Assembly: GCA_001599595.1 (NCBI GenBank)
Contig: BCHH01000029.1
Coordinates: 55,901-65,974, forward strand
From: Beverwykella pulmonaria
Taxonomy: Eukaryota; Ascomycota; Dothideomycetes; Pleosporales; Melanommataceae
Direction: 5' to 3'
DNA length: 10,074 nucleotides
The translations under genes were made by a program, and so were the position numbers. A model generated the notes under the pieces. The model ran no database searches. It was given only the letters and a program-made list of their open reading frames with translations, and was not told the DNA's origin. Shown here in pieces: positions 1 to 7,352 of the stretch (position 1 is the stretch's first letter; each line of letters starts with the position of its first letter).

Positions 1-1650
1 TCGGCCCAGGAGCTGGCCGAAATGCGGACATCAAGCCAGGGACAGAGACGACCGCCAGCAACCAAGACGGAGAAGATGCTACAGCAACTGTGGGGACAAG
101 TGCTTAACATCGATCCAGAAAGCATTGGGCTGGACGACAGCTTCTTCCGGCTGGGCGGCGACTCGATTGCGGCTATGAAGCTTGTCGGTGAAGCAAGTCA
201 GGAAGGCATCCGACTCACTGTCGCGGATGTATTCAGACAGCCCAATCTTTCGCATCTAGTTTGTGCTCTTCGGGATCCTTTCAGACACACCGTGAAACTA
301 ATCCCCCCATTCTCTCTGCTGCCTCCTGGTATGGAGGATACAATTCGTTCAGGGCCCGACCCTTTCAGCACAGGACTACGAGTCAACAACATAGTGGACA
401 TTCTTCCTGTTACCTACGCACAAGAAACCTTTATCACTCGAGGGATTGAATTCCCTCGCCTAGCTTTCAATCATATTTACGTTGATATAGGACCGCAGCT
501 GAATGTGGATCTCCTCAGAGAAAGCTGTGGCAAACTCGTCGACCATTTCCCGATTCTTCGCACTCGATTTGCTTCCTTCCAAGGCCAATGGTGGCAGATC
601 GTTCTCCTCAAGCTCAAATTGCCCTTCAGCACGTTCAGCGTCGATGGACCGCTAGCAGAAGAATCTCACGCTATCTGCATGCGGGATCTAGAACAGATAG
701 ATCCACTTGGACTTCCTACTTCTTTCATGCTCGTGCGTAACAGATCAAATGAAAACAGGCTGATCGTTCGCCTTTCCCATGCTCAGTATGACGGTGTATG
801 TCTTCCAGTCATATTGAGAACGCTTGTCTCTATCTATCAGAAGAAGCCACTGCGTCCTGCCGTAGGCTTTTCAACTTTTCTTGCACACACCCGTAATCAA
901 CAAACCATGTCGATTCGTTACTGGGGAGAACTTCTCCAAGGCTCGCGTCTCACTAAAACTACTGCGAAACTCCGTCCGGAATCTCCAGAGGAATTTACTC
1001 TTCGTGCGATCAAAGCCGAGAGAGCCATCTACGCTCCTCCGCTTCCTGAGCACTTTACAATGGCTTCTCTCATTAGTTCCGCTTGGGCAGTGGTCCTTTC
1101 AAGCATTACTGGCGAAGAAGACGTTGTGTACGGACATGTGGTTGCGGGTCGCAATTCGGATATTCCGGGTATCACGGAAATAGTTGGGCCTTGCTTGAAC
1201 ATAGTTCCAGTTAGGGCCTTTACAACCCCCACCAAAACGTCGGAAGAACTAATCCATTCTGTCCAAAAGCAATACATCTCGCTCGGGCAATCGGATTCGA
1301 TGGGATGGGATGATATTATCCATTATTGTACGGACTGGCCTGCTGGATCGGCGATGGACTCCGTGATTCAGCACCAGAATATCGATGAGAGACCTGAAAT
1401 CCATTTTGCGGGAGCAGCTACCAGGGTTGATTGGTTTAACAATCCCTTCGCAATGTCGTCATGTCTAAGCGTCCTATCACAACCTCAAGGCGATAAGTTG
1501 AACATTACGATCGCTGGCAACAGTCATATCTTGACAGCCGAAATCGCACATTCACTACTTGATATGTTGGCTGGAACAGTTATAACGCTCTCAAATAACC
1601 TACAAGCACCGCTTGCTTCGTGCAAGTTAACCTTACCTGGATGCACATGA
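1..1650 (+). CDS. Nonribosomal peptide synthetase, C-terminal part (T-C), 5' truncated by window
   Basis: Frame 1 is open from base 1, so the gene begins upstream; the ATG at 22 is internal. The first ~90 codons form a peptidyl-carrier (T) domain with the 4'-phosphopantetheine motif LGGDS, its serine being codon 55 (163-165). A short linker leads into a condensation domain of about 430 residues. Its active-site motif reads SHAQYDG (codons 259-265), a fungal variant of HHxxxDG that keeps the second, catalytic His (codon 260) and the Asp (264). A later CTDWPAGSAMDSVIQHQNI block also fits fungal C domains. In the family, T carries the growing peptide as a thioester and C forms the amide bond; in fungal synthetases a last C domain may cyclise and release the product. 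Which applies, and the product, cannot be told here. The TGA at 1648-1650 may be premature: a nearby frame continues to 1726 (see findings). No partner gene lies downstream. Confidence 0.9.
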   Translation, partial: SAQELAEMRTSSQGQRRPPATKTEKMLQQLWGQVLNIDPESIGLDDSFFRLGGDSIAAMKLVGEASQEGIRLTVADVFRQPNLSHLVCALRDPFRHTVKLIPPFSLLPPGMEDTIRSGPDPFSTGLRVNNIVDILPVTYAQETFITRGIEFPRLAFNHIYVDIGPQLNVDLLRESCGKLVDHFPILRTRFASFQGQWWQIVLLKLKLPFSTFSVDGPLAEESHAICMRDLEQIDPLGLPTSFMLVRNRSNENRLIVRLSHAQYDGVCLPVILRTLVSIYQKKPLRPAVGFSTFLAHTRNQQTMSIRYWGELLQGSRLTKTTAKLRPESPEEFTLRAIKAERAIYAPPLPEHFTMASLISSAWAVVLSSITGEEDVVYGHVVAGRNSDIPGITEIVGPCLNIVPVRAFTTPTKTSEELIHSVQKQYISLGQSDSMGWDDIIHYCTDWPAGSAMDSVIQHQNIDERPEIHFAGAATRVDWFNNPFAMSSCLSVLSQPQGDKLNITIAGNSHILTAEIAHSLLDMLAGTVITLSNNLQAPLASCKLTLPGCT

Positions 1651-1895
1651 ATTGATGGATGACGAAATCAGCGAGATGGAAATCATGCAAAATACTGGCT
1701 TGTTAGCACACAATCTTTCGTTCTAAACATTTTCCTCAGTCATACTGTTCTTATGTTTCTTTGAATCTGTCTTTATCATTTCGGATACAAGTTTATGTAT
1801 TACTGTATAAAGTATTGGATAAGAGAGTCGCGCACCTTGCCAACTTTCTAGAATTCTTAATCCAATAACTTTACACCACTCTCATTAAAACCCAT

Positions 1896-2114
1896 TGTAA
1901 GGAAAGAGATTCCTTTGTTCGCTGGGAGGAAGAGGGAATGTGGCGCACGTGACATCGTGTGGTCCTGGCGTTGGAAGCGAGGTGCTAGTCCTAATCAGGC
2001 CTAGTGCGCACGCGACTTCGCACTCATAAAAGTAGCCTCCGTAGATTTGCTGATTGACCAGCGAAACAATCTCGTTCTACACACAGTCTTTGGTCCCGCA
2101 CCACGTGCCTTACA
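1896..2114. mobile_element. Solo LTR (219 bp) with perfect 5-bp target duplication
   Basis: The segment begins TGTAAGG and ends CCTTACA, a perfect 7-bp inverted terminus of the TG...CA type expected of an LTR. It is flanked on both sides by CCCAT (1891-1895 and 2115-2119), a perfect 5-bp target-site duplication, so it is a complete insertion by itself rather than one end of a larger element. A TATA-like CATAAAAG at 2025-2032 suggests forward orientation, but this is weak. A diverged copy lies at 2423-2644. Solo LTRs form when recombination between the two LTRs of a retrotransposon deletes the interior. The parent superfamily cannot be told without internal sequence. Confidence 0.85.
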
Positions 2115-2422
2115 CCCATCGTACGCCTCTAGCCTGTTCTGACGATACCATTGCAAAAGAGGCATACAGGCTGTCGCATACGTATACTTCATGGTTCCTA
2201 TAGACGTCGCTTATAGGAGTAGCATGCCTCCATGTTGGTGTATATTGCCCCGTATTGTGCTGTGCTAAGCCCGAGTTCAAGTTTGATGATGCCTGTGGTT
2301 GGGGGCGTGGGGGGTCTGTCATCTCCACATCTTTCGATTCGATAACGGTTCTTCCGCTATCACTGAAGGAGGAATGTGCGCCCTGATCATGTATGCGGTT
2401 GATGACGAGGTTGCTTATTTGC
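2115..2422 (-). other. Inter-LTR spacer with unexplained open minus-strand frame
   Basis: This ~308-bp stretch separates the two solo LTRs. On the minus strand one frame is open throughout (about 100 codons) and the composition looks protein-like (Pro/Gln/Ser-rich middle, for example VEMTDPPRPQPQASS), but I recognise no family. The open frame also runs through the right LTR, and no convincing start codon lies upstream, so this could be an exon fragment of a disrupted host gene, a retroelement remnant or chance. No purine tract or primer site adjoins the LTRs, which argues against it being the inside of one small retroelement. Confidence 0.25.
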
Positions 2423-2644
2423 TGTAAAGAAAGAGATTCCTTCGTTCGCTGAGAGGAAGGGGAAATGGTGGCACACGTGACAGTGTGTGGTCCTGGCGTT
2501 GGAAGCGAGGCCCTAGTCCTAATCAGGCCTAGCACGCACATGACCTCGCACTCTCATAAAAGTAGCCTCTGTAGATTTGGTGATTGATTAACGAAACAAC
2601 CTCGTTCTACACACAATCTTTGGTTCCGCACCACGTACCTTCCA
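2423..2644. mobile_element. Second solo LTR, related to the one at 1896-2114
   Basis: It aligns along its whole length with 1896-2114 in the same orientation, about 87-88% identical by eye; most differences are C/T or G/A. It begins TGTAAAG and ends CCTTCCA, so the inverted termini are slightly decayed. Flanks are TTTGC (2418-2422) and TTTTC (2645-2649), matching at 4 of 5 positions, which fits an old, mutated target duplication. The CATAAAAG box is conserved at 2555-2562. Similarity stops at the termini on both sides, which fixes the borders. Confidence 0.8.
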
Positions 2645-2649
2645 TTTTC

Positions 2650-3150
2650 GAGTGTGTGGTAAGTCGAAGTTGACGGATGACGTTTCGTTTTGTCTTTGCA
2701 AATTCTTGGCGGGCACTACTACCTCGGTAATATTAGGTTAGCCATCTGGGTGTGCAGTTGGTTATCAAATGTGTTGTGCACGAGGTCCTAGCTTTGAAAA
2801 TCAATAGAATTCTTAGATTGCTTTAAGAGACATGGTGACTGCGTTAAGTTGTATTTGTATAAGAATTTGGAGTACATATAATACAGTTAGGTTTCCTAAA
2901 AATGAAAAACTAAGTAGGCTCTATTTCAGCTACTGTCACGAGACGCTATCAATTGTAAGCTGGAGCGTGTGTGGGAAGAGGTGTCAAGATGTGTATTGTA
3001 TGTGATGTATGTACAGCTGATATATATATGACGGACTGATTAGTCAGTGGCATATCCACGTGACATTATGGTGTCCTCGGCTTACATCAATAGTTCATGA
3101 TCAAGGCTCAATTACTATGAGAAGCTACGGATACATTCTCAGGTGCGATA
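2650..3150. other. Region without recognisable gene
   Basis: About 500 bp lie between the second solo LTR and the Tc1-like element. I see no long reading frame, no TIR or LTR pair and no RNA gene. The only structure noticed is a TG/TA-rich patch around 2990-3030 and a short hairpin, ACTGA-TTAG-TCAGT, near 3035-3050. Confidence 0.5.
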
Positions 3151-3152
3151 TA

Positions 3153-3188
3153 CAGTACTACGTCAAAAGTTTTGCCCGCTAAGCGAGA
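3153..3188 (+). repeat. Left TIR of the Tc1-like element
   Basis: It begins CAGT directly after TA. Compared with the reverse complement of 4487-4522, the outer 4 bases match, the next 4 differ, and the inner 28 (3161-3188) are identical. Confidence 0.93.
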
Positions 3189-3328
3189 TTGCCCTGCATC
3201 ACCATGAACACCCACATTCTAAGAAAGTGAATAAAAAGCTACACAACTAATAGTAAATTGAGATATTTTATCCAGAGCTATAAATTGATTTAATACTTTG
3301 TATGCCAGCCTCTCGCGCGCCTACAGGC

Positions 3329-4425
3329 TCATATACGAGCTGGCATGCTCATAATGAGTCGCTTGATCAGCCTCCCAGGTATCGCTCGCCAACATTCCTT
3401 CAAGGCCTCACAAAATCGTTCCCACTCCTCTTCAGCCCGGCTGAAGTTATTAAATTCAGGGTAGCGCTTAAATATAAGCTTTTTAAGGTGCCACGGTGCC
3501 ACCACATGTGTTCGATAGGGTTGAGGTCTGGTGAGTAGGGTGGCCAGTTGATAGTCGTGATAGAGTGATCAGCCATGAAGGCGCGCGTTGCGGCAGCCGT
3601 ATGTATACGCGCGTTATCCTGCTGGAACAGCTGCCCTTGACGATAGTGAGGGAGAAGGCCTTGGCGCAGAGCCTCGATGTACGATTGAGCTGAATAGCCG
3701 TTGCGTGGAGCATTAGGATCGCGTTCCATGATAATGAGAGGACTCCTTCGAGGACGCCCTCTTTCATCAAGCCATATAGCTCCCCACGCCATCTGCGCTG
3801 GCGGCCGTGATGTTGAGAGCTCTGTAATCATACTTGTATCCCATTTCTCATGTGGGTACATAAATGCCCACTCTCTCTCATGCCCTGCACCCTTCTGAAT
3901 TGAGCACTCGTCAGAGAACTTAATCGGCCGCCGAGCGAAGTTGAAGTGACGATAGTCTCTACACCACCTCCACCGGAGTAGAGCGCGCTAGCGCGTCAGT
4001 TTAGGTCGTTTCCTACAAGGCCTATGGACGACACCAGTCTGCTTAATTTCCCGGTATAGCGTAGACTTGCTAGGCACAGGAGAAAGGGAGCCATCCGGTA
4101 GCGCAAGCTGGGCTACGTTTTGGAGCTCTTTGTACTGAATTTTAGGATTTTTTCGCACAGCTCGATACACTAGCTTCTTCTGGTGACGTGATAGTATAGG
4201 AGGATGGTCAGTACGGCGAGCTTCAGTCGTGGTTTTGCGGGTGGCAGCCGAGCGTAGTAGGCGTCGTATTGTAGTGGGGTCGCGATCGAACTCCTTGACG
4301 AGCTCTACAGTCGTAGCACCAGCCGAGGCCTTGGAAATGATTTGCAGTCGCCGGTCTGGCGTTAAATCAGGCCTCCGGCGCCTATTTCCTGAGATTTCTG
4401 TGCCAAATTGACGACCTTGCGGCAT
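3329..4425 (-). pseudogene. Tc1-like DD34E transposase, one nonsense codon and one frameshift
   Basis: The likely start is the ATG at 4425-4423 (MPQGRQFG); the stop is TGA at 3331-3329. Discounting an 8-bp duplication the frame is 363 codons, close to the family's ~340-350. The N-terminus holds a helix-turn-helix region (LTPDRRLQI... through DPTTIRRLL) and a second Tc3/Tc1-type DNA-binding half (PSKSTLYREIKQTG). The catalytic triad is visible: D in FSDECSIQ, D in QQDNARIH, E in SPDLNPIEH, with 34 residues between the last two (DD34E). Lesion 1: TAG at 3990-3988, after RPKLTR; the frame is open on both sides of it, so this is a point change, compatible with CAG to TAG. Lesion 2: tandem GGTGCCAC at 3487-3502 (+ strand) just after the catalytic Glu; the shifted frame continues family-like (HLKKLIFKRYPEFNNF) to 3329. 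Both lesions should prevent a full protein, so any movement would need a transposase from elsewhere. Confidence 0.92.
3487..3502 (+). repeat. 8-bp tandem duplication inside Tc1 transposase
   Basis: GGTGCCAC occurs twice in a row (3487-3494 and 3495-3502). On the coding (minus) strand the second copy adds 8 bases right after IEHMWWH and throws the frame off. With one copy the coding length from 4425 to 3329 becomes a multiple of three. Confidence 0.95.
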
Positions 4426-4486
4426 CGTAGTTGTGAGTTGAAATGTGGGGATGTACAGCTCTACGGTACGCGACGCGTTTTTGAGT

Positions 4487-4522
4487 TCTCGCTTAGCGGG
4501 CAAAACTTTTGACGCGTGACTG
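4487..4522 (-). repeat. Right TIR of the Tc1-like element
   Basis: This is the reverse complement of 3153-3188 apart from positions 5-8 counted from the end. It ends ACTG and is followed by TA at 4523-4524. Confidence 0.93.
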
Positions 4523-4527
4523 TATTA

Positions 4528-4569
4528 CCGTGTTGGCGCACGTGCCGACCGGAACGCGTGACGATCGCC
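4528..4569 (+). repeat. Left TIR of pogo-like element, 42 bp
   Basis: Base for base this is the reverse complement of 6590-6631. It includes GCACGTGC, GACCGG and ACGCGT motifs. Similarity stops at 4570. Confidence 0.97.
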
Positions 4570-4625
4570 GAACTTCAATTGACGCAACTGACACCCCAAC
4601 TTCAACACGCGACAACTCCACCACC

Positions 4626-6479
4626 ATGACCCCGATTGAAGAAGCGCTTGCAGCGATTGAATCGCGCGAGCCAGGAGATGATCTTGTATACCAGGAATAT
4701 GCTGACTGGTTTGGTGTAGATAGAGTTACGTTGGCTCGAAGACACCAAGGCCGTCAGGGCTCGCGAACAGCCAAAAACTTCGATCAGAAGAAACTTACGC
4801 CACAACAAGAGGAGGAGCTTGTACTCTATATTAGAGACTTGACTATCCNTNGCCTACCACCTACTCGAGCCATGATACAGAATTTTGCCTCTACAATAGC
4901 CCACGAACGTGTTTCTTTGGCATGGGTGACGCGCTTCAAGGCCCGCCACCACGATGCGCTCATCTCAAAATACACCTCCGCTATGGACGCTACGTGCCAC
5001 GCAGCTGACTCATATATCAAGTACAAGTTGTACTTTGATCTCCTGCACGGAAAGATGGAGGAGCATGAGATAGAGCCCAAGAACAGCTACAATATGGACG
5101 AAAAGGGCTTCATGATTGGTGTGATCGGACGCTCAAAAAGAACCTTCACACGCGCCCAATGGGAGCGTAAAGAGGTTACTGCTGCCCTCCAGGACGGCTC
5201 TCGAAAATGGATAACAACTATTGCTGCGGTCTGCGCTGATGGGACTGCGCTGCCGCCTGGCCTAATCTATGAGTCTAAAAACAGCACGCTACAGTCGTCA
5301 TGGGTGGTCGATATTAAGGCTGGAGTACACGACGTATTTGTGGCTTCAAGCCCATCAGGATGGACAAATAATGACGTGGGATTGGCCTGGTTGGAGCAGG
5401 TCTTCGACCGCTGCACGAAGAAGAAAGCCCGCAATGGGAGAGACTGGCGCTTACTTATCCTTGACGGCCACGGCAGCCACCTTACAAAGGGGTTTTTGAA
5501 CTACTGCCTTCGGCGTAAGATCTATGTTGCAGTATTTCCACCTCACAGTACCCATACGCTGCAACCGCTTGACGTTGTTTGCTTTAAGCCACTAAGTAGC
5601 GCGTACTCAAAAAAGCTTGCAGAACACACCCAGAAGAGCCAAGGGCTAGTTCCAATTAAGAAGGACGACTTCTTCCTGTTGTTCTGGGACTCCTGGCATG
5701 AGAGCCTTAAGAAGCAGACAATTCTGCGCTCTTGGGCTGCTACTGGTATATGGCCTATGGACCGAGAGAGAGTTATGAAACGCTTCCCACCTAGGCCCNA
5801 AAACAAGCCAAACAACAAGCNAGAGCNAGCGTGGCGTNAGGCGGATCGTCTCCTACACTNAGCAATTGATAAGCNGTNGTCTGAAGCNAAAGAGGTGTCT
5901 ACTCTGCTTCACCACCTCACNAACNAGAACGAGCTTCTTATNGATGAAAACAAGGGCCTTCGCAAGGCTCTCACTACCAAAAAGAAGCACAATAAGAAGG
6001 GCAAGGTGCTTGATCTGCAGCAGCGCAAGGAGTACCATGGTGGGGCAGTGTTCTGGTCACCTAGAAAGATGAGGGAAGCTCGGACACGTGACGCAACGAA
6101 TAAGAGACTTGCTGAAGAGGAACAACTCNAAAAAGCTGAGATGAAGAAGCTTAAGGCTGCCAACGCNATATATAACAAGAAGCTTAAAGAACAGAGGCGT
6201 GTAGANGCTGCAGCAAAGCNTGAGGAGCGTGAAAAGGAGAAGGCNGAAAAGGACGCTAAGAAAGCAGCTAAAAAGGCAGCTCAAAACACCCAGAAACCTA
6301 TCTCAACTTCCCAAAAGGGTAAGCGCAAAGCCTCAACTCCTGCCTNGTCAAAACCCAAGCGCNAGAAGCGTTCTGGTGGTGCTGCAGCACCTGTTGAAGC
6401 TACACCTGCTGTTTCACCTAAGGTGAGCCGCAAGGGCCGCGCTGTCAAGCTACCCACCCGATACACACAAAGTAATTAA
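4626..6479 (+). CDS. pogo/Fot1-type transposase (617 aa), DD35D
   Basis: The start chosen is the ATG at 4626, in the strong context CCACCATGA and giving the typical N-terminus MTPIEEALAAI; the open frame upstream of it runs back through the TIR into the neighbouring element and is not coding. Residues ~1-42 resemble a psq-type helix-turn-helix (YQEYADWFGVDRVTLARRHQG). Residues ~57-120 resemble the CENP-B/Tc5-type DNA-binding domain (LTPQQEEELVLYI, SLAWVTRFKARH). The catalytic DDE_1 domain follows: D158 in YNMDEKGF, D280 in LILDGHGSH and D316 in LQPLDV, with 35 residues between the last two. The tail beyond ~residue 390 is Lys/Glu/Ala-rich, probably coiled coil, and ends KLPTRYTQSN. Such enzymes act in the nucleus, cutting at the TIRs and inserting at TA. 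N bases make 20 codons uncertain (18 of them in the tail), so a hidden stop there cannot be excluded. Confidence 0.93.
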   Translation: MTPIEEALAAIESREPGDDLVYQEYADWFGVDRVTLARRHQGRQGSRTAKNFDQKKLTPQQEEELVLYIRDLTIXXLPPTRAMIQNFASTIAHERVSLAWVTRFKARHHDALISKYTSAMDATCHAADSYIKYKLYFDLLHGKMEEHEIEPKNSYNMDEKGFMIGVIGRSKRTFTRAQWERKEVTAALQDGSRKWITTIAAVCADGTALPPGLIYESKNSTLQSSWVVDIKAGVHDVFVASSPSGWTNNDVGLAWLEQVFDRCTKKKARNGRDWRLLILDGHGSHLTKGFLNYCLRRKIYVAVFPPHSTHTLQPLDVVCFKPLSSAYSKKLAEHTQKSQGLVPIKKDDFFLLFWDSWHESLKKQTILRSWAATGIWPMDRERVMKRFPPRPXNKPNNKXEXAWRXADRLLHXAIDKXXSEXKEVSTLLHHLXNXNELLXDENKGLRKALTTKKKHNKKGKVLDLQQRKEYHGGAVFWSPRKMREARTRDATNKRLAEEEQLXKAEMKKLKAANXIYNKKLKEQRRVXAAAKXEEREKEKXEKDAKKAAKKAAQNTQKPISTSQKGKRKASTPAXSKPKRXKRSGGAAAPVEATPAVSPKVSRKGRAVKLPTRYTQSN

Positions 6480-6589
6480 TAGAAGTTGTTTGCAATAGTT
6501 AATATATTAATCCACCAAGAAATCCCGCGATAATAGCTATTGCTGCTGTTGTTACAGCCTCATGTTTGTAGTGGTGATAATCTTGATGG

Positions 6590-6631
6590 GGCGATCGTCA
6601 CGCGTTCCGGTCGGCACGTGCGCCAACACGG
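6590..6631 (-). repeat. Right TIR of pogo-like element, 42 bp
   Basis: Perfect inverted copy of 4528-4569, followed by the TA duplication at 6632-6633. Confidence 0.97.
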
Positions 6632-6633
6632 TA

Positions 6634-6786
6634 TCATACAAGACGTTGCGTAGGAAGCTCAACCAGAGGTCCTTCGCGTTCAATGAGTTCTCGGCATGAT
6701 TCGTGCATCAGGGATCTGGTTCGTGCTTAAGCGGAGCCCGATTAGGGCTCGGTTGTTCATTCCAGGTCAGATCCGTTAGTTCCCGA
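6634..6786. other. Flank of pogo-like element, short inverted repeats only
   Basis: No gene is seen. GAGCCC-GATTA-GGGCTC (6734-6750) forms a 6-bp stem, and GGATCTG (6712-6718) is inverted as CAGATCC (6768-6774). It may belong to an older retroelement, but borders are not visible. Confidence 0.4.
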
Positions 6787-6923
6787 GCTCGTCGTTCGGA
6801 GGGTACTCTGCCGTAGAGTACAGTACTTGTCAGGCTCGTCTTTGGAGGGTACTATTTCGTAGAGTACAGTACCTGTCGGGCTCGTCGTTCGGAGGGTAGT
6901 GTAGAATACAGTACCCTTGACAG
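6787..6923 (+). repeat. Tandem repeat, three units of 44-47 bp
   Basis: Units run 6787-6833, 6834-6879 and 6880-6923. Each starts GCTCGTC, carries GGAGGGTA and an AGTACAGTAC-like or ATACAGTACC core, and ends CAG or CGG. The units have diverged slightly. Unit 1 can fold through GTACTCT/AGAGTAC, and unit 2 through GGTACT/AGTACC. The array stops exactly where the candidate LTR at 6924 begins. Confidence 0.85.
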
Positions 6924-7352
6924 TGTTGCGCCGTGGCAGCTACACAAAGATGGAGAAAGAAGAAGTACTCGAAGGAATTGATGCTATATACAGTGGGGCA
7001 TGGTTCGAGCATAGGCCGACAGAGCGTGTCCTGAGAATGTGACGTGTTGCGGCTGGCACACGTCGTATGACGTGGTCGAGCTGCCCGCATGCCGCTATCA
7101 CATCTGACACATTTGCATGCGACATGAAGTCGAGCGAACGAGCAACGGTGTCACGTCTCTGACACGTTTTCATGTGACGTGTGGTCGAGCTAGTAAGCAG
7201 CATCGTCACGCTTCATCGCTTGATATAAGAACTAAATAACCAATTAAAAGAATAAAGAGAAGTATATATATAAATTGGCATAGATCGTTAATCTCGTCTA
7301 AGATAATACCCTGGCGCCAAATTATGTGATTTAAGCTACAGAAACTCTAACA
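6924..7352 (-). mobile_element. Candidate LTR (429 bp) read on the minus strand, adjoining a purine tract
   Basis: On the minus strand a segment starts TGTTAGAG at 7352, directly preceded by the purine-rich AAAGGTGGGG (7362-7353), the layout of a polypurine tract followed by a 3' LTR. The other end is placed at 6924 because it gives ...GCAACA, pairing TGTT with AACA and coinciding with the tandem-repeat border. TATA-like runs occur at 6985-6992 and 7262-7272. There is no target duplication (GACAG versus CCCCA), as expected if only the 3' LTR of a larger, truncated element is left. No partner LTR was found in the window. The right end is better supported than the left. Confidence 0.42.
7098..7190. 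repeat. Two ~40-bp direct repeats ending GTCGAGC
   Basis: 7098-7135 and 7151-7190 share TCAC.TCT...GACAC.TTT..CATG.GAC.TG...GTCGAGC. A shorter third relative, ending GTCGAGC at 7081, starts near 7056. Most differences are A/G or C/T, often CG against CA. They lie inside the candidate LTR. Confidence 0.7.

Larger units (their letters stand above)
3153..4522 (-). mobile_element. Tc1-like DNA transposon (1370 bp), inactivated
   Basis: The element is bounded by 36-bp TIRs starting CAGT and by TA on both sides (3151-3152 and 4523-4524), the target duplication of the Tc1/mariner superfamily. It holds one minus-strand transposase pseudogene (3329-4425). Its length is within the usual 1.3-1.8 kb of Tc1-like elements. 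The gene has only two obvious lesions, so the insertion looks fairly young. A pogo-like element starts one base beyond its right TA. Confidence 0.93.
4528..6631 (+). mobile_element. Complete pogo/Fot1-like DNA transposon (2104 bp)
   Basis: The element is delimited by perfect 42-bp TIRs (4528-4569 and 6590-6631, both starting CCGTGTTGG from the outside) and by TA at 4526-4527 and 6632-6633. It contains one long transposase gene (4626-6479), a 56-bp leader and a ~110-bp trailer. Identical TIRs and an uninterrupted frame indicate a recent, potentially active insertion; the 20 undetermined bases leave this open. Confidence 0.95.

Noticed and set aside
1626..1671. Intron at the NRPS 3' end (GT at 1626, AG at 1671)
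   Set aside because: It would be about 46 bp, lacks a good donor and branch point, and would delete the end of the condensation domain; a frameshift or true stop is simpler.
1896..2644. A single miniature retrotransposon made of both ~220-bp repeats
   Set aside because: The left repeat alone has a perfect CCCAT duplication, the outer flanks of the pair (CCCAT and TTTTC) do not match, and no primer site or purine tract adjoins the repeats.
4509..4625. Upstream extension of the pogo transposase frame
   Set aside because: The frame is open back to 4509 but starts inside the TIR of the neighbouring Tc1-like element and crosses the TA duplication and the pogo TIR; the ATG at 4626 has the better context and the family-typical N-terminus.
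6787..6923. CRISPR-like array
   Set aside because: The repeats are contiguous tandem units with no unique spacers, and the genome is eukaryotic.
6830..7209. Two overlapping minus-strand frames of 86 and 89 codons
   Set aside because: They lie in tandem and direct repeats of a candidate LTR and show no protein family features.
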